Part shown: one piece after another, positions 1 to 10,729 of the stretch | How positions within the stretch are numbered: the stretch's first letter is position 1 | Layout: each line of letters starts with the position of its first letter | Made by a program: the position numbers and the translations under genes | NCBI RefSeq assembly: GCF_052857255.1 | Contig: NC_135497.1 | Coordinates: forward strand, 117,636,099 to 117,700,098 | Origin: Amblyomma americanum | Taxonomy: Eukaryota > Arthropoda > Arachnida > Ixodida > Ixodidae | Length of the DNA stretch: 64,000 nt | Reading direction: 5' to 3' | The notes under the pieces: model-generated | The model's input: only the letters and a program-made list of their open reading frames with translations | What the model was told of the DNA's origin: nothing | Database searches by the model: none

Positions 1-1172
1 GGGAAATACAGGTGTGTGTGTGTTCACCCTTTTGTATCCTGGCAACGTATTGACCATTGAGGGACAATAGGCCACGCGTGCAGTCGAGTGGAAAAAAACT
101 AATAATTTGCCCTCCAAAATTGAATGGCCTGACACTGGGTTTGGTCCCCATACCCATACCTCCGCCCGTTTCTGGAAAGAAAAACGTTAACTTTATGTAC
201 GACATGGCAGAGCATGCTCTAACTTCCCTAATGCGCCAGGGCTTCCAATTTAGAAAGGCATAGAAAGAAACGCCGTAATTTTTGGAATAGAAAGTCTGGC
301 CAAATCTTTTCGTCCTGTTAAAGGGACCGACAACTGACAAAAGTGTGTTCAGAGATCACGGTTAAAGTGAAAAAAACTTGCCTTGTGTTGATAGAGAGAG
401 AACAGCTTCATTGTCGCAAACTCCAGTTAAAAAGAAAAATATTAATTTTAAAACGACACAACCGTGTAAATCGAGATGCAGAGATGTGCGGTCAAACTTA
501 GATACCATCGGCGTATTCCGCAACGTGACCTCATGTAGGTAAGTATAAGCTAGCTGCCGTTAAACAGATAATAGTGTGCCTCCAAAAAAGTGGTTTCTTG
601 CATTTGGTTTTGATTTACGCTGTCTTCGCAGTGTCGTCTAAAGCAAGAAGTTCGAGCTGGGACGTGCACTCGCTTCGTGTCAACAAATGGAAGGACTTTC
701 CATGGCGGCGCGCATCAGCGCTCTTGTATCCAAGCGTGCACAAAAGAGCGTACAACCGTGTATAATTAGCATAGAAGTAAACCAGCAGTCCTAAATGTGT
801 ACGCCAAGACTACAATCTGATTGTTCAGCATAAGGCTACTTCCTTGACGTTGGTGTCGCATGTGTTTCCGCTGGTTCAGTTTTTCCAGCGTTAGATCGCT
901 ATAGCGCTCACTTATTGCTTCCAATACATGAACACGAGTGTGTATGCTGATCCGAAATTTCTTCTTAAATATGGTGCTCCTAAAGCAACTTTTTTGCGGA
1001 ATCAGGCGCTTTGGAGACTAGCATTTCCGTTGCGCCAAAAAAAAGTTGAGTCCTTCAAACTGAGTTGCTGGCTCCTAATTTAAAACTTCATTTGCAGCCG
1101 CCATTTGTATGTGCATTACAAAGATGAGCAGTTCCCACAGACATGCTGCCTTCAGCTTAGTATTCTTCTTAA
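1..1172. other. Intergenic, no gene recognised
   Basis: Sequence of mixed composition with short A and T runs. The open frames are short and lack domain-like content. I see no element boundary, splice pair or known repeat in it. Confidence 0.5.
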
Positions 1173-1396
1173 GCCACCGAGGTTGTTCACCGGCTGCTGG
1201 CCTGAAAGACACGGGTTCGATCCCGGCCGCGGCAGCCGCGTTTCAATGGAGGCGAAATGCGAGAGGCTCGTGTACCGTGTAATGCCGGTGCATGTTAAAG
1301 AACCCCAGTTAGTCGAAATTATCCGGAGCCCTCCACTACAGCATCCCTCATAGCCTGAGACACTTTGGGATGGTAAACTCCCATAAAACGAAACCA
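1173..1396 (+). mobile_element. tRNA-derived SINE, short-tail type, degraded
   Basis: A box-B-like GGGTTCGATCCC lies near 1213. It is followed by the family's conserved body: a GTTTCAATGGAGGCGAAA-like block, GCATGTTAAAGAACCCC, GTCGAAATTATCCGGAGCCCTC, then a tail resembling GGGATGGTAAACTCCCATAAA. The box A region (GCCACCGAGGTTGTTCA) has diverged, so this copy is old. It matches the better copies at 23265 and 26272. The family resembles the Ruka-type SINEs of ticks (established knowledge; not checked here). Confidence 0.75.
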
Positions 1397-3112
1397 TACA
1401 TTTTCTGCTCCCATACGCACGCTCAAAGACTGGTCACTCAAAATTGCTTTGCCTGCCTCGACGGCGCCACCCGCCGTCGACGGGAACAAGCACTGCACAA
1501 GTAATACAGCCTGTGGCTGTTAATATTTGGGTACAGGTTCTCAAGCTTCTATGCTTCTGTGCAAACAATGTTAAACTTGTTTCTGGTAAGTTTTGAACGC
1601 GGAAGGAGGCTTGTATGCTCTTGAATATCAGAGAAATTCAAGATGTCATACCGCCTTGCATGGCTTGAAGTAAGAGGTACACTGGGTTCTGCGCTGACTG
1701 AGGGAAAAAAAAAAAACGAAAGAAAGCAGTATGGTTCAATGCGCATCTCCTTACCTTTCTGCAGGAATTGCTGTGCCACGGAACACCAGAAATACGTCTG
1801 CACACTGGATGGTCTGCACTGAAATGCAGTACTTGAAAAGCTCACGTGGTAAGAACAGAAGAGAGGGGGTATCTGTACTAAACCAATATATTCACGAAAA
1901 AATAAAAGAAATAACCGGAGCCTCCGTATGCTGCAGTAGAAGAGAGACTGCAGTGAACTGGATCACCTGGAGTCGTATATGGCCGTAATTCTTCTCAATA
2001 TTATCTTATTTTGCCCCTCCCCGAATGATCGCTTCGCCTGTGTAGTCGGGGCTAATAGCTCGCAAGAAATGTATGCTGCCTGTTCTCGCGTCAAAGGCTA
2101 ATGGCAAGAAGACGAAAAGAATGCATCGGGAAAATAATCGCTACAACATTCAGCTCCAGAATTAGTTCGTCTGTGCCTTTAGTAGGCTTTAATTCGAGCG
2201 AATTTCCACATTCATTTCACCTTTGTCGGCCGAGGAACGAACCGGTCGAAAAGCTCACCGGCGTGATTGCTGTATGGCCAGAGCCAACACCATGGTTAAT
2301 AATACACCGTCTAGTACCAAATATGAAGACAATCGTTCCATGTAAAGAAAAATGTGCAGGGCAGGTGAAATTTTCCCTGGATCACTTCGCAGAGGCTAAA
2401 ACTTTTGGCCACCATTTAATGGTAGGTTTCACTCAGCACATCCGTGCATTCCTTCTTTCCTTTTTTGCTTCCATGTCCGAGCTAACGCGGCGTTGTTGCC
2501 AATGCCTGAAAGATGCATTTTCATGCGTTCATTTCGTATGCGCAGGTGCATCCTGCCGCAGTGAAGCTAGCGACTTGCGCGATAGGTTTTTCATTTAGTT
2601 TTAATTCAGCTCGTGTGAAACATGCAACTCATGGCAACTGATGGCTCTAAAAGCAAGTGTGAAGAGAACGCGAAAGAGGTACCATTTTTCCCATAAGCAA
2701 CCAGGCCGCCATGACTGCAGAAAGAGCGCGTAGGCTGCGGAGCGGTGGCGCTGCTGTCGGCACCACTCGTCGGCTGCAAGGGTAACCTGCGTGACGTCAG
2801 TGTGCCAGCGCCATTGCTATTCTCCTCTGAATGATAAAAATTCGGACGGCATGAGAAGTAATAAGGCCAGCCTGGTTGCTTTTTGCAAATGCTGTGCGCT
2901 GCAAACCACCGCCGAGCCGGCACCATTCAACGCCAGAGTGAAGAGTAAGATGTTGCATGCTTCCGGTCCGACTGCACTGTTCCGGATTCAACATTGCTCC
3001 AGAACCGGCACCCTTATCGTTGTTGGTCTGTTTATAACTATAGCACGCGCCTGATAACAGTCTGGAGTTAAGTTAGCTGGTGAATCGTAAGCATGGCAGC
3101 AAACAGTGCGTT
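1397..3112. other. Intergenic, no gene recognised
   Basis: No supported gene. A 165-codon open frame (2101-2598, plus) has no recognisable domain and looks like chance. A TGACGTCAGTG (CRE-like) site lies near 2791. The part around 2750-3060 is richer in GC but shows no clear gene structure. Confidence 0.45.
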
Positions 3113-3169
3113 GAAATGGGACAAGAAAGGGACGACACACGCACACTCGCCCTGGGTTTGTCCCATTTC
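3113..3169. repeat. Snap-back hairpin, 12-bp perfect stem
   Basis: GAAATGGGACAA (3113-3124) pairs with TTGTCCCATTTC (3158-3169), with a 33-nt loop containing GACGACACACGCACACTC. It shares wording with hairpins at 33401 and 32568, suggesting a family of small inverted-repeat elements. Confidence 0.6.
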
Positions 3170-3204
3170 TAGAGACCGACAACAATGACGGTGTGCTACT
3201 AATC

Positions 3205-3385
3205 GCCGCGTTGGCTCAGTGGTCGGCGCATTCGGCTGCTGAACGCTGGGGGCCGACTCCCGGCCGCGGCCACCGCATTTCAATGGAGGCCAGTGCAGGC
3301 TAAGTACCCCGGGTTGTCTAAATTAATCCACAGCACTCCACTATCGTGTCTCTCATAGCCCGTGGGCAATTTCGGGACAGTACAG
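3205..3385 (+). mobile_element. tRNA-derived SINE, short-tail type, degraded
   Basis: Box A is visible as GTTGGCTCAGTGGTCGGCGC and box B is degraded to GCCGACTCCCGGC. The body carries ACCGCATTTCAATGGAGGCC and a CCACTATCGTGTCTCTCATAGCC block equivalent to the conserved 'CTCCACTACGGCGTCCCTCATAGCC' region. The end is frayed (GGGACAGTA). It is in the same orientation as the copy at 1173. Confidence 0.7.
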
Positions 3386-6300
3386 AGTCGATCACACTTG
3401 TCTAGAGCGCTTGAGTGGTGTGCTGTGGAGCAAATTAAATTATATCTTATCGCAGCTGCTTTGCTGGGGATAAGGCACTGGTGCCTGCGCGGTTTGCATG
3501 TCTGTTAGGCTGCTCTCCAACGCAATTATTATCAGTGAAAGTCGATACATACTTTATAATTTCGCTTTATTTCCACCGAGGGCCACCGCTCGAGTGCTCT
3601 AGACAAGTGTGACCGACTCTGTACACCCCACATACCATAGCATAATGTACCAGACTGTGTGCAACGCATGCTTCTTTACCATAACCTGGTTTAGCTTAGA
3701 TGACAGGCACTTATTTGTGGTATGAGGTTCTTGCACTACAATACAAGTTGTTGTTAGCCTATCAAAGGATGGCACATACCATACATACAATTCAAGTGCC
3801 ATCGCGATCTGGTCGTCGTCGTAGTCTTGGCCGTGTGCACAAAATTGCTCTCTGATAGTGTATAAGGCGTTTCTTACCTGTGTTGTAGCGACTGGGGCGT
3901 TCCCGCTTCGTGTGGAATTGATTTTGTTGTCCGATGAACTTTGAGCCCCTTCGCAACAGCTGTACGATGTCAGGCACACTTAGTTGGTCGACGACCAAGA
4001 CGGATTAGGCCGCCGCCTCCGAGGGGACAGCTGACGAAGGCGTCTACCACCAAAAGAGCCCTTGTAGGGCATTCACACAAGCCCCTTATGCTTGAAGCAC
4101 TGGAGGCCTTTCTTTTGGTCTAATAAAGGAGTTAAAAAAGGGAGTGAAGTCTATAAGTCCATGTCTTGCTTTCAGTGCGCTGTAATCAGCGCCAATAGCA
4201 CAAGGCGTGGGAAAACCAAGGCCGGTCTAGAAAACTACGTCTAGACAGGTGTGGTTCGTGATTCATTGGTGTCTTTCTCTTTGATTGTCATGATTTCCAA
4301 GCATTCGTGCGCCAAACCATCACAGAGCTCTCTTCTACAGTTGTAGACCTGTTTCATTGAAAATTAAATCCGTTAAAGCTAATTCCTTCAATCAACTAAA
4401 ACAGTGTTCACTTAATTGGGTCAATAATATATTCAAACTAGTGCGGGTCACTGACAAGGAATACAAAAATTGTCCCAGAAATTCTCCACATGACTGAGCT
4501 TCTTATATAGAAGTGTGCACCGTCTACAACGCCTTGAGGCTTTACCGTATCTTACCGCATTTATCTTAGACTATGATCCCGGTCAATTTCATCGCTTCAC
4601 CATGCGGAGACCTCTCATACTACGAAGCATTATTGGAACCACAGACCAGCCAAAGGTGGCTCTTTGAGCCCATATTGGTTGCTCACTTTCTTGTGAGTCA
4701 TGGTAGTAAATTTGTACGTGTGTGTGTGATTTGACTGTTTACATTGCAGCGATTTTTTTTTATTTACACAGCAAGCGATCGAATCGTGTACATGTTTCTT
4801 TAATAATTTTCCGCTGCCTAAGGATTGAATCTGATTAATAAGGCCAGGATATTGAGTTTGAAAGCAGCACTCTTATAAGCAAGAGAGAGCTTGAGTTAAA
4901 TTCCTTTCATACAAGTGGCAAATGCTCAAATGCTCAGAAGTTGATACTCTCGATCACGATCACATTGCTAAGCGAATTATCTGGTTCCGCGAGCATTGCT
5001 CATTTCTTCAAGCGCACGGTAATGCGGTTGGAGTGCAAAAGTTACATGCTATAGAGGCTATACTCGGTCAGGTCAGGTAAGTCAGCAGATAATTTCCCAG
5101 CAGGCCGGGAGACACACAAGCCAACAAGTAACTGATTTTAAGAACTAACAACTCTCAAATCTGTCTGTGTATATTCTACATAAGATGTTGCGGTGGGGTC
5201 AGAAAAGAGTCCTGTATAGCGCTGTCCAGGAACGCGAAGTGGAGTCAAAACCTTTCAGCGGTCACGAAAGAGGCGAAACAGCAATCGATCTACGGTGCAG
5301 TATCACTGTCCGTCGCAAGGAGCATTTTCCTAAAATAGCTATCTATCGCTTAACATCGTTAATGTTTCCGTGAAAGTATCCAGACGACACAGTTAAATGA
5401 GCAGCTCTAGGCAGCATCCTGAGTAACACGGGACTAATGTTGCTACAGCGTGCAGAGCAGTTGTCATTGGAGGTGAGGTTGTGTGGGCCGCCATATGAGT
5501 CCCTGCCGTGTCGCTCAGGTCACTCGAGCACTCTGCTTGGACGCCGCATCGAGTAAGTTTTGACCATCGTAACGCAACATGCATCTGAACTCTATGGCCA
5601 GATTTGCTTTCACTAATCGCACTGTGTCGCTGAAGGTCATCTCTACCGAAATTGACTCCTTGTGCCACCGTGAAGTGACTCGAGGAACGTGGGTATTTCG
5701 CGTATATGGATTAATTACAAAGGAAAGCAACAAGTGACATGCTTCCAGCTCACCTTACACGAAGGCTTCATCTGTCGTTCGTACCAATCCGACTTCTTAC
5801 TTCTTGTAACCGAGAATCATTAGTGCCTATGTTGTGCGCTTTTAATTTACTCAGCGGGAGTTTGAGCTCGAAAGTATAAATTAGAGGCTTCTGTGTGTAT
5901 GTTTCTCCCTTATCTATAATAAAACACTCGTTTATGTCTTGACTAGGATTTATGTGGTCAGAATTTTGGTCATTTTGTCTTTAAGGATGCCCGTGCCTAT
6001 AGTGCACAGTAATTGAGGCAAACATTTTTGTTCAAGTATAAGTTACTTACATTTGTTCCTTCCAGTATTTTGCCTTAGTTTCCGTGTTTAGTTTTGAGGA
6101 CATTTTCTTATTTTAACGCCACATCAAACAATCGCTCATCGGAGAATTGTAATCAGGGTTTAGTTTCTGTTGCAGAGTGAATTTTCTTTCAGCTTCCTTC
6201 CGTAACCTGCATCTTATGCACTTCACTTCTAAAAAGTGCCTAGAGACAGAACAGTGTGCATACGCAGTATTCTATGTGACTGAATAACGTGGCGCGTGAG

Positions 6301-7632
6301 GTCGCAGGAAGTTTTAAGGTCTGAAGGCCTTGCAGATAAGAGAAAGCGCTACATCTCAGTCAGTACGAAACTACGACCAATCGTTGAGGAAATTAGCAAG
6401 TTTGCCGTGGAACAAAAGTTTTCTAGAATGTACGTTGAAGTTTCGAGGCCTTCAACAGACTATATCGCCGTCTAGAAAATGGTGCACACGATTAGCAATT
6501 TTATGTAATAATGTGCTTTTTTCGAGCAATGCACAGATATATTGAATACCTACAATTAGAACAGCTTTATTTTTTTCTTTGGGGATTAGGTCGTAGCAGT
6601 CTTCGAATTTTATTTATATTCGTAAACACAACGCAGGTCATAAGCCACTTGTTCTCTCTTTTTCTCTCGCCTTTCAGTGCCCAAAATCTTCCTAATTTTT
6701 TTTTGTGTGTGTGATCCAGATACAGCAGAATATAAGCTTCCAGATTATGTGCACATTTAAGCCTTTGTCAAAAGTTTAGAGACCACGGGGTCAGCCATGT
6801 AGTGGGGCTCCTGTAGCATTCGTGAAAGTCCTACCCGTTGGAGGAGACAGGACCAAAAATATTCCTACATTCCGGAGATTTTCATTACTATAAGGATGAA
6901 TTACAAGCCACACGGTGTGACTAAGAAGGAAACCCACTCGGCTATAAACGTTTGACAAGGGGGGAGTGTATCGCCGCGCCTGCAAATAGGCACTTAACCA
7001 AAAATGGAGAAAATTCAGCATGAAGACTTACGTGCGCTTTTACAGCGCGTGTGTTTGAGCCAGTATACTAAGCCTATCTTGAGCAGCAAACGTGCGAACA
7101 GTGACCAGGAAAATTCAAGAATGACGTTCAGTATTGTCTTCTGTAAGAATCATTAATTGTGACATTTTCACGAACGAAGTAATGCATTTCTGGGCGCGAT
7201 GTAACTGCGAGTGCTAAGCCATGAAAGTAGAAAAGAGGTCTCTTTGGCAGACAACTTTGAAAAGCGTGCAGATAACTCCAACCACGATTTCTTTCCTTCA
7301 TCCTCTGTCTTGGCGATCACATATTTTGGCCAAGTGTACATTTGGCCTCATGTTGAATATGACAGCCGTACAGTGATCGTATCACCCCGCACTTCTTTTC
7401 TGAATTTTTCATCCTGCTTGAAGTTAAGCCCATATGGAATTTAGGATGAATACAACTCTGCATCAAATGCGCTCTAATGGGGATCTCAAACGAAAGAGTG
7501 CCCAGGATCCTGCACATGAAAGAGCTGTGGGCACGATGAGTGCAGCGATTGTTAAGTGTCGAATAAAAGCACACGTGAATAGACATTGTCAAGCAATGCT
7601 TGTAGATGCTTAATTAAAATCCCAGAGGACTT
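3386..7632. other. Intergenic, no gene recognised
   Basis: AT-leaning anonymous sequence. An isolated strong donor-like CAG/GTAAGT occurs at about 5085, but I find no matching upstream acceptor or open exon. Open frames are short (126 codons at most) and domain-free. No repeat family could be named. Confidence 0.45.
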
Positions 7633-7850
7633 TCTCTAGAGCACCAGACGCTAAATTCGGAGGTCGCGGGTTTGGGATCCCACCTGCGACATGTGGTTGT
7701 TTTTCTCCTGCTTTCTAATCAATTATCTTTAATTAATTTCATGATTAATTTCGCATTTATCAGCACAACTAATTAAAAGCGAAACAAAAACTTCCCTTAC
7801 GCTCCTCGGTTTCGTTGACTGTTGGCTTCCGTCATGTAGGACTTCCTCCG
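7633..7850 (+). mobile_element. tRNA-derived SINE of a second family
   Basis: A tRNA-like head (CTAGAGCACCAGACGCTAAA, then GGTCGCGGGTTTGGGATCCC as a degraded box B) is followed by an AATCAATTATCTTTAATTAA tract and a pyrimidine-rich end with GCTCCTCGGTTTCGTTGACT. I recognise this head plus ATTA-rich tail as a recurrent tick SINE type. It differs from the GGCTCAGTGG family found elsewhere in the window. Ends are approximate. Confidence 0.6.
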
Positions 7851-9530
7851 TTTATCACTACGCCCCCGAATCGTAACAGTAGGCAAACCAGCAGACAATG
7901 TGTGCAAAAATGGCTCAAAAAATAGGCAGAGACCATTTACTCTGCTGGAAAGGGATTGCACCTGTTTTGGGGGGACTGCCGAATAGCCATCCTTATCGAC
8001 TACTTTCGAAAGGGCAAGACAATAAATAACAGGAGCAGCACACTATAGAACGTATTGAGACTATACGGAGGAATACTATCAAAGAAAAAGTGACCCGGAC
8101 TGACGCACAAGAAAGTGCTCTTTCTCTGAGACAACACACGCGAATCGACTAACACAACGGCAAAGTTGTGCGATATAAGCACAGAATAGGCTCCTCAAAA
8201 CTCCACCCCCCTCCACGCCATCCTCTTTTCTTTGGGTTTGGGTCTGTCTGATTGCTTCTTTTTTTTTTGCACATTTGAAAATCTGGCACGGCGGGAGGAA
8301 ATTTCCGTCTAACAAGAATGATAGCGCTGCTGTTAATGCGAATTTCGCTGTCGCTGACAATATTTACTTTTTGGCGGCATGAAGAACTTAAAAAAAATCG
8401 ATGGACCAAGAAGTCTGCAGGCCTTAAATTTGGCTCTGGGGAAAGTTAAATTTTTCTCTTTTTTTAACAAAAAAGTCTTCCAATCTTACCAGACGTGTTG
8501 AACCTCCCGCGTATTCCAAACTATCTTAGCGGCGAATATGTACCCGCGGAGCGAGGAAATTCGGACCACATTGGAGTGCCCGCTTCCTTCAGCCCCACTT
8601 TTTCTCTCCGTATTTGAGAAGCTCTTGTGAGCGCTTTCGAATGTGGAATGCCATCATTCGACTGGCTGTGAACAATGACGCTCTCTTTTCTTCGCTTAAA
8701 CCGTGGTTAAAGGCAATAAACACTTGTGACATAAATACCAAAATGCTGTCGCAAAACGTTTAACGGTAACTATAGCCTTCGAAATTTTCAAAAAATTTCT
8801 TTTTTTTTTACGAAAGTGTAAAGCTACTGCTACAGAATACTGTGTATGGCACGGTTGTTTGAAATACTGCAGGAGATGGGTTTTTTATGGCGAGAGTACT
8901 TCGCATAATCAGTGCACCAGCGGAGTAAAAAAAAATGCATTGAATATTACCAGTCTTCCTGCGACAGTGCACGCTGGTGAACTGTGCAAGTTGTTCAAGA
9001 AAAGTTTTTGGGAGAGGAAGGCCTTCTACTTTGTTAACGGAGTGAGCAATAAGGTGCGTGTCTTTTACAGACACGGATGCGAGATACAGAGGTTTCCGAT
9101 CTCGGCGCAAGCGCGCTTCGAAGAAATGTCGCGCTGACTGTTCGGCGAGAAAACTGAGCAATGTCCATTGCAATCTGCCTGCAGGGACAGGCGCAGGGAA
9201 TAATGCGGCGACGAAGGGCAGAAAGTACGATGAAAAGGAGGGTCGACTGTGGTGTCTGACGTTTGCTTTCGGTCAGTCTAGATTCGGAGCTCTCGAAAGA
9301 ATTTAATCGTACATGAGAATAGACGTGCGCAGTGGTAGGATCACGCTCGAACGGTGTCGTTATTAGAGCTTCCACTGCACTGTGAGGCTAGGCGAATTCG
9401 CGCGAGATGAGTTGGGTCATAAGGGATTTCCAAAGCTCACAGTACAGCCGAAGTACATTCGGGAACAAAAGTTCGTTGTAGGCTACGCACTCACAGTGAT
9501 CGCATACGGGAGAGTGCTTGCAGTGCAGTC
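7851..9530. other. Intergenic, no gene recognised
   Basis: Several A/T homopolymer stretches (8265, 8390, 8460, 8800) and unremarkable short open frames on both strands between 8800 and 9375. I see no domain or splice-site pair. Confidence 0.45.
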
Positions 9531-9580
9531 TTCATTAATGTGCTGAGCCCTATAGCTTTAGGGCTCAGCACGTTAATGAA
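9531..9580. repeat. Near-perfect 21-bp inverted repeat, 8-nt loop
   Basis: The arm at 9531-9551 and the arm at 9560-9580 are reverse complements with a single mismatch (AATGTGC against AACGTGC in the reverse complement). Core of each arm: GTGCTGAGCCCT / AGGGCTCAGCAC. The RNA would be a tight hairpin of about 50 nt. It could be a small palindrome of mobile origin or a short hairpin RNA; it is shorter than a typical pre-miRNA. Confidence 0.7.
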
Positions 9581-10696
9581 GGACAACTTTTCACAGTGGA
9601 AACCGGCCAAACTCGTAGCATCGATGACGGGCACTAACCTTAAACATCATGTGATTATTTCGACTCTGTTTGCATACATATTTACATATATATCATCCGA
9701 TGCCGTAGCATGTAGCCACTGAATAGAACGGTGTCCCACCTTCAATAAATTTTCGACTCGAATGCGCAAAGGCGTAAGAGAAACGGCTTTAATTTGTGCG
9801 TATCCACGAGAGTAAGCCGAGCCGAACTAGCGCTCAGAAAGCGAAATTATGATTTTTAATTTGTTTATCTGGTGGTATTTATCTGTTCGTATTCATTTGT
9901 TTAAATAGAAGACAAAGGTAGGAGAGAGCCATAGAATATTTTTGCAGGTATGCAACGCGAAGTTTTTTCTCATAAATCACATCGAGAGAGGTTTCAGGAC
10001 AAAGTGCTTCTCTCAGTTCATTCTTTCACTGGGTGACTGTAAAATCACCTTGATGGGACGGATATCTATTAGTAAATAATTCTGCAGGCTCTAGTTTTTC
10101 TGTACGACTCGATTTCACAGAAGCCCAGATACGAAATCTATGCACTTTTTCACTACCGTGCATATGGGCGTTTGCAACGTGTCATTGCCATGCAGATACG
10201 CTTTCTCGTTGTCTTCGCTTTGGGAACGACACACCTGACACACTTTACTATGTCAAAGAGCCTTTCACGGCTCAAAAACGCTGAAATGATCCGCTCGGCG
10301 CAGGTACTGCGCAGTTTTTTTTTTGCTTGCAAGCACTTGCTACAGACTGTAGACAGAGTAAGTGGAAGGGCCCACCCTGATGAGCGCGCTTCTAGCGCAT
10401 ATATTTTTAGAAAACGATGCAGCTACAACAAAAACAACTTGAAGCAAAAAGAGCTCAATTCTTATTAAAGGAACGTGTCTGCAATAAAATTTGGTAAAAT
10501 TACACATTCTTTTAGACCATCGCATTACATTCCTGCACGTAGAGCTGGCACAAATTCTCTTGAGCAAGTAAAAAATTGGCAGCGGCCTAGCTCGGCTATG
10601 CCAGGATATGCGTAGCGAAAACTGAGGCATAGCTTGGTTAGCCTTGATTAATCTCGATTGCAAGTCCAGGTTAGTCTGGTTGTCTGGCTAGTTGTT
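9581..10696. other. Intergenic, no gene recognised
   Basis: No supported gene. There are only short open frames without recognisable motifs. Confidence 0.4.
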
Positions 10697-10729
10697 GTCA
10701 CGTGGTTCGTCACGTGGTTGGTCACGTGG
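10697..10729 (+). promoter_or_regulatory. Three E-boxes (GTCACGTGG) at 12-bp spacing
   Basis: GTCACGTGG occurs at 10697-10705, 10709-10717 and 10721-10729, a perfect 12-bp period. Each contains the palindrome CACGTG, bound by Myc/Max, USF, MITF/TFE and Clock-type bHLH factors (established knowledge). It may be a small tandem repeat that happens to contain the site, or a clustered binding site. No flanking gene was recognised. Confidence 0.45.

Noticed and set aside
2101..2598. 165-codon plus-strand open frame
   Set aside because: No domain, no codon bias, no splice or promoter support; a length possible by chance in 64 kb.
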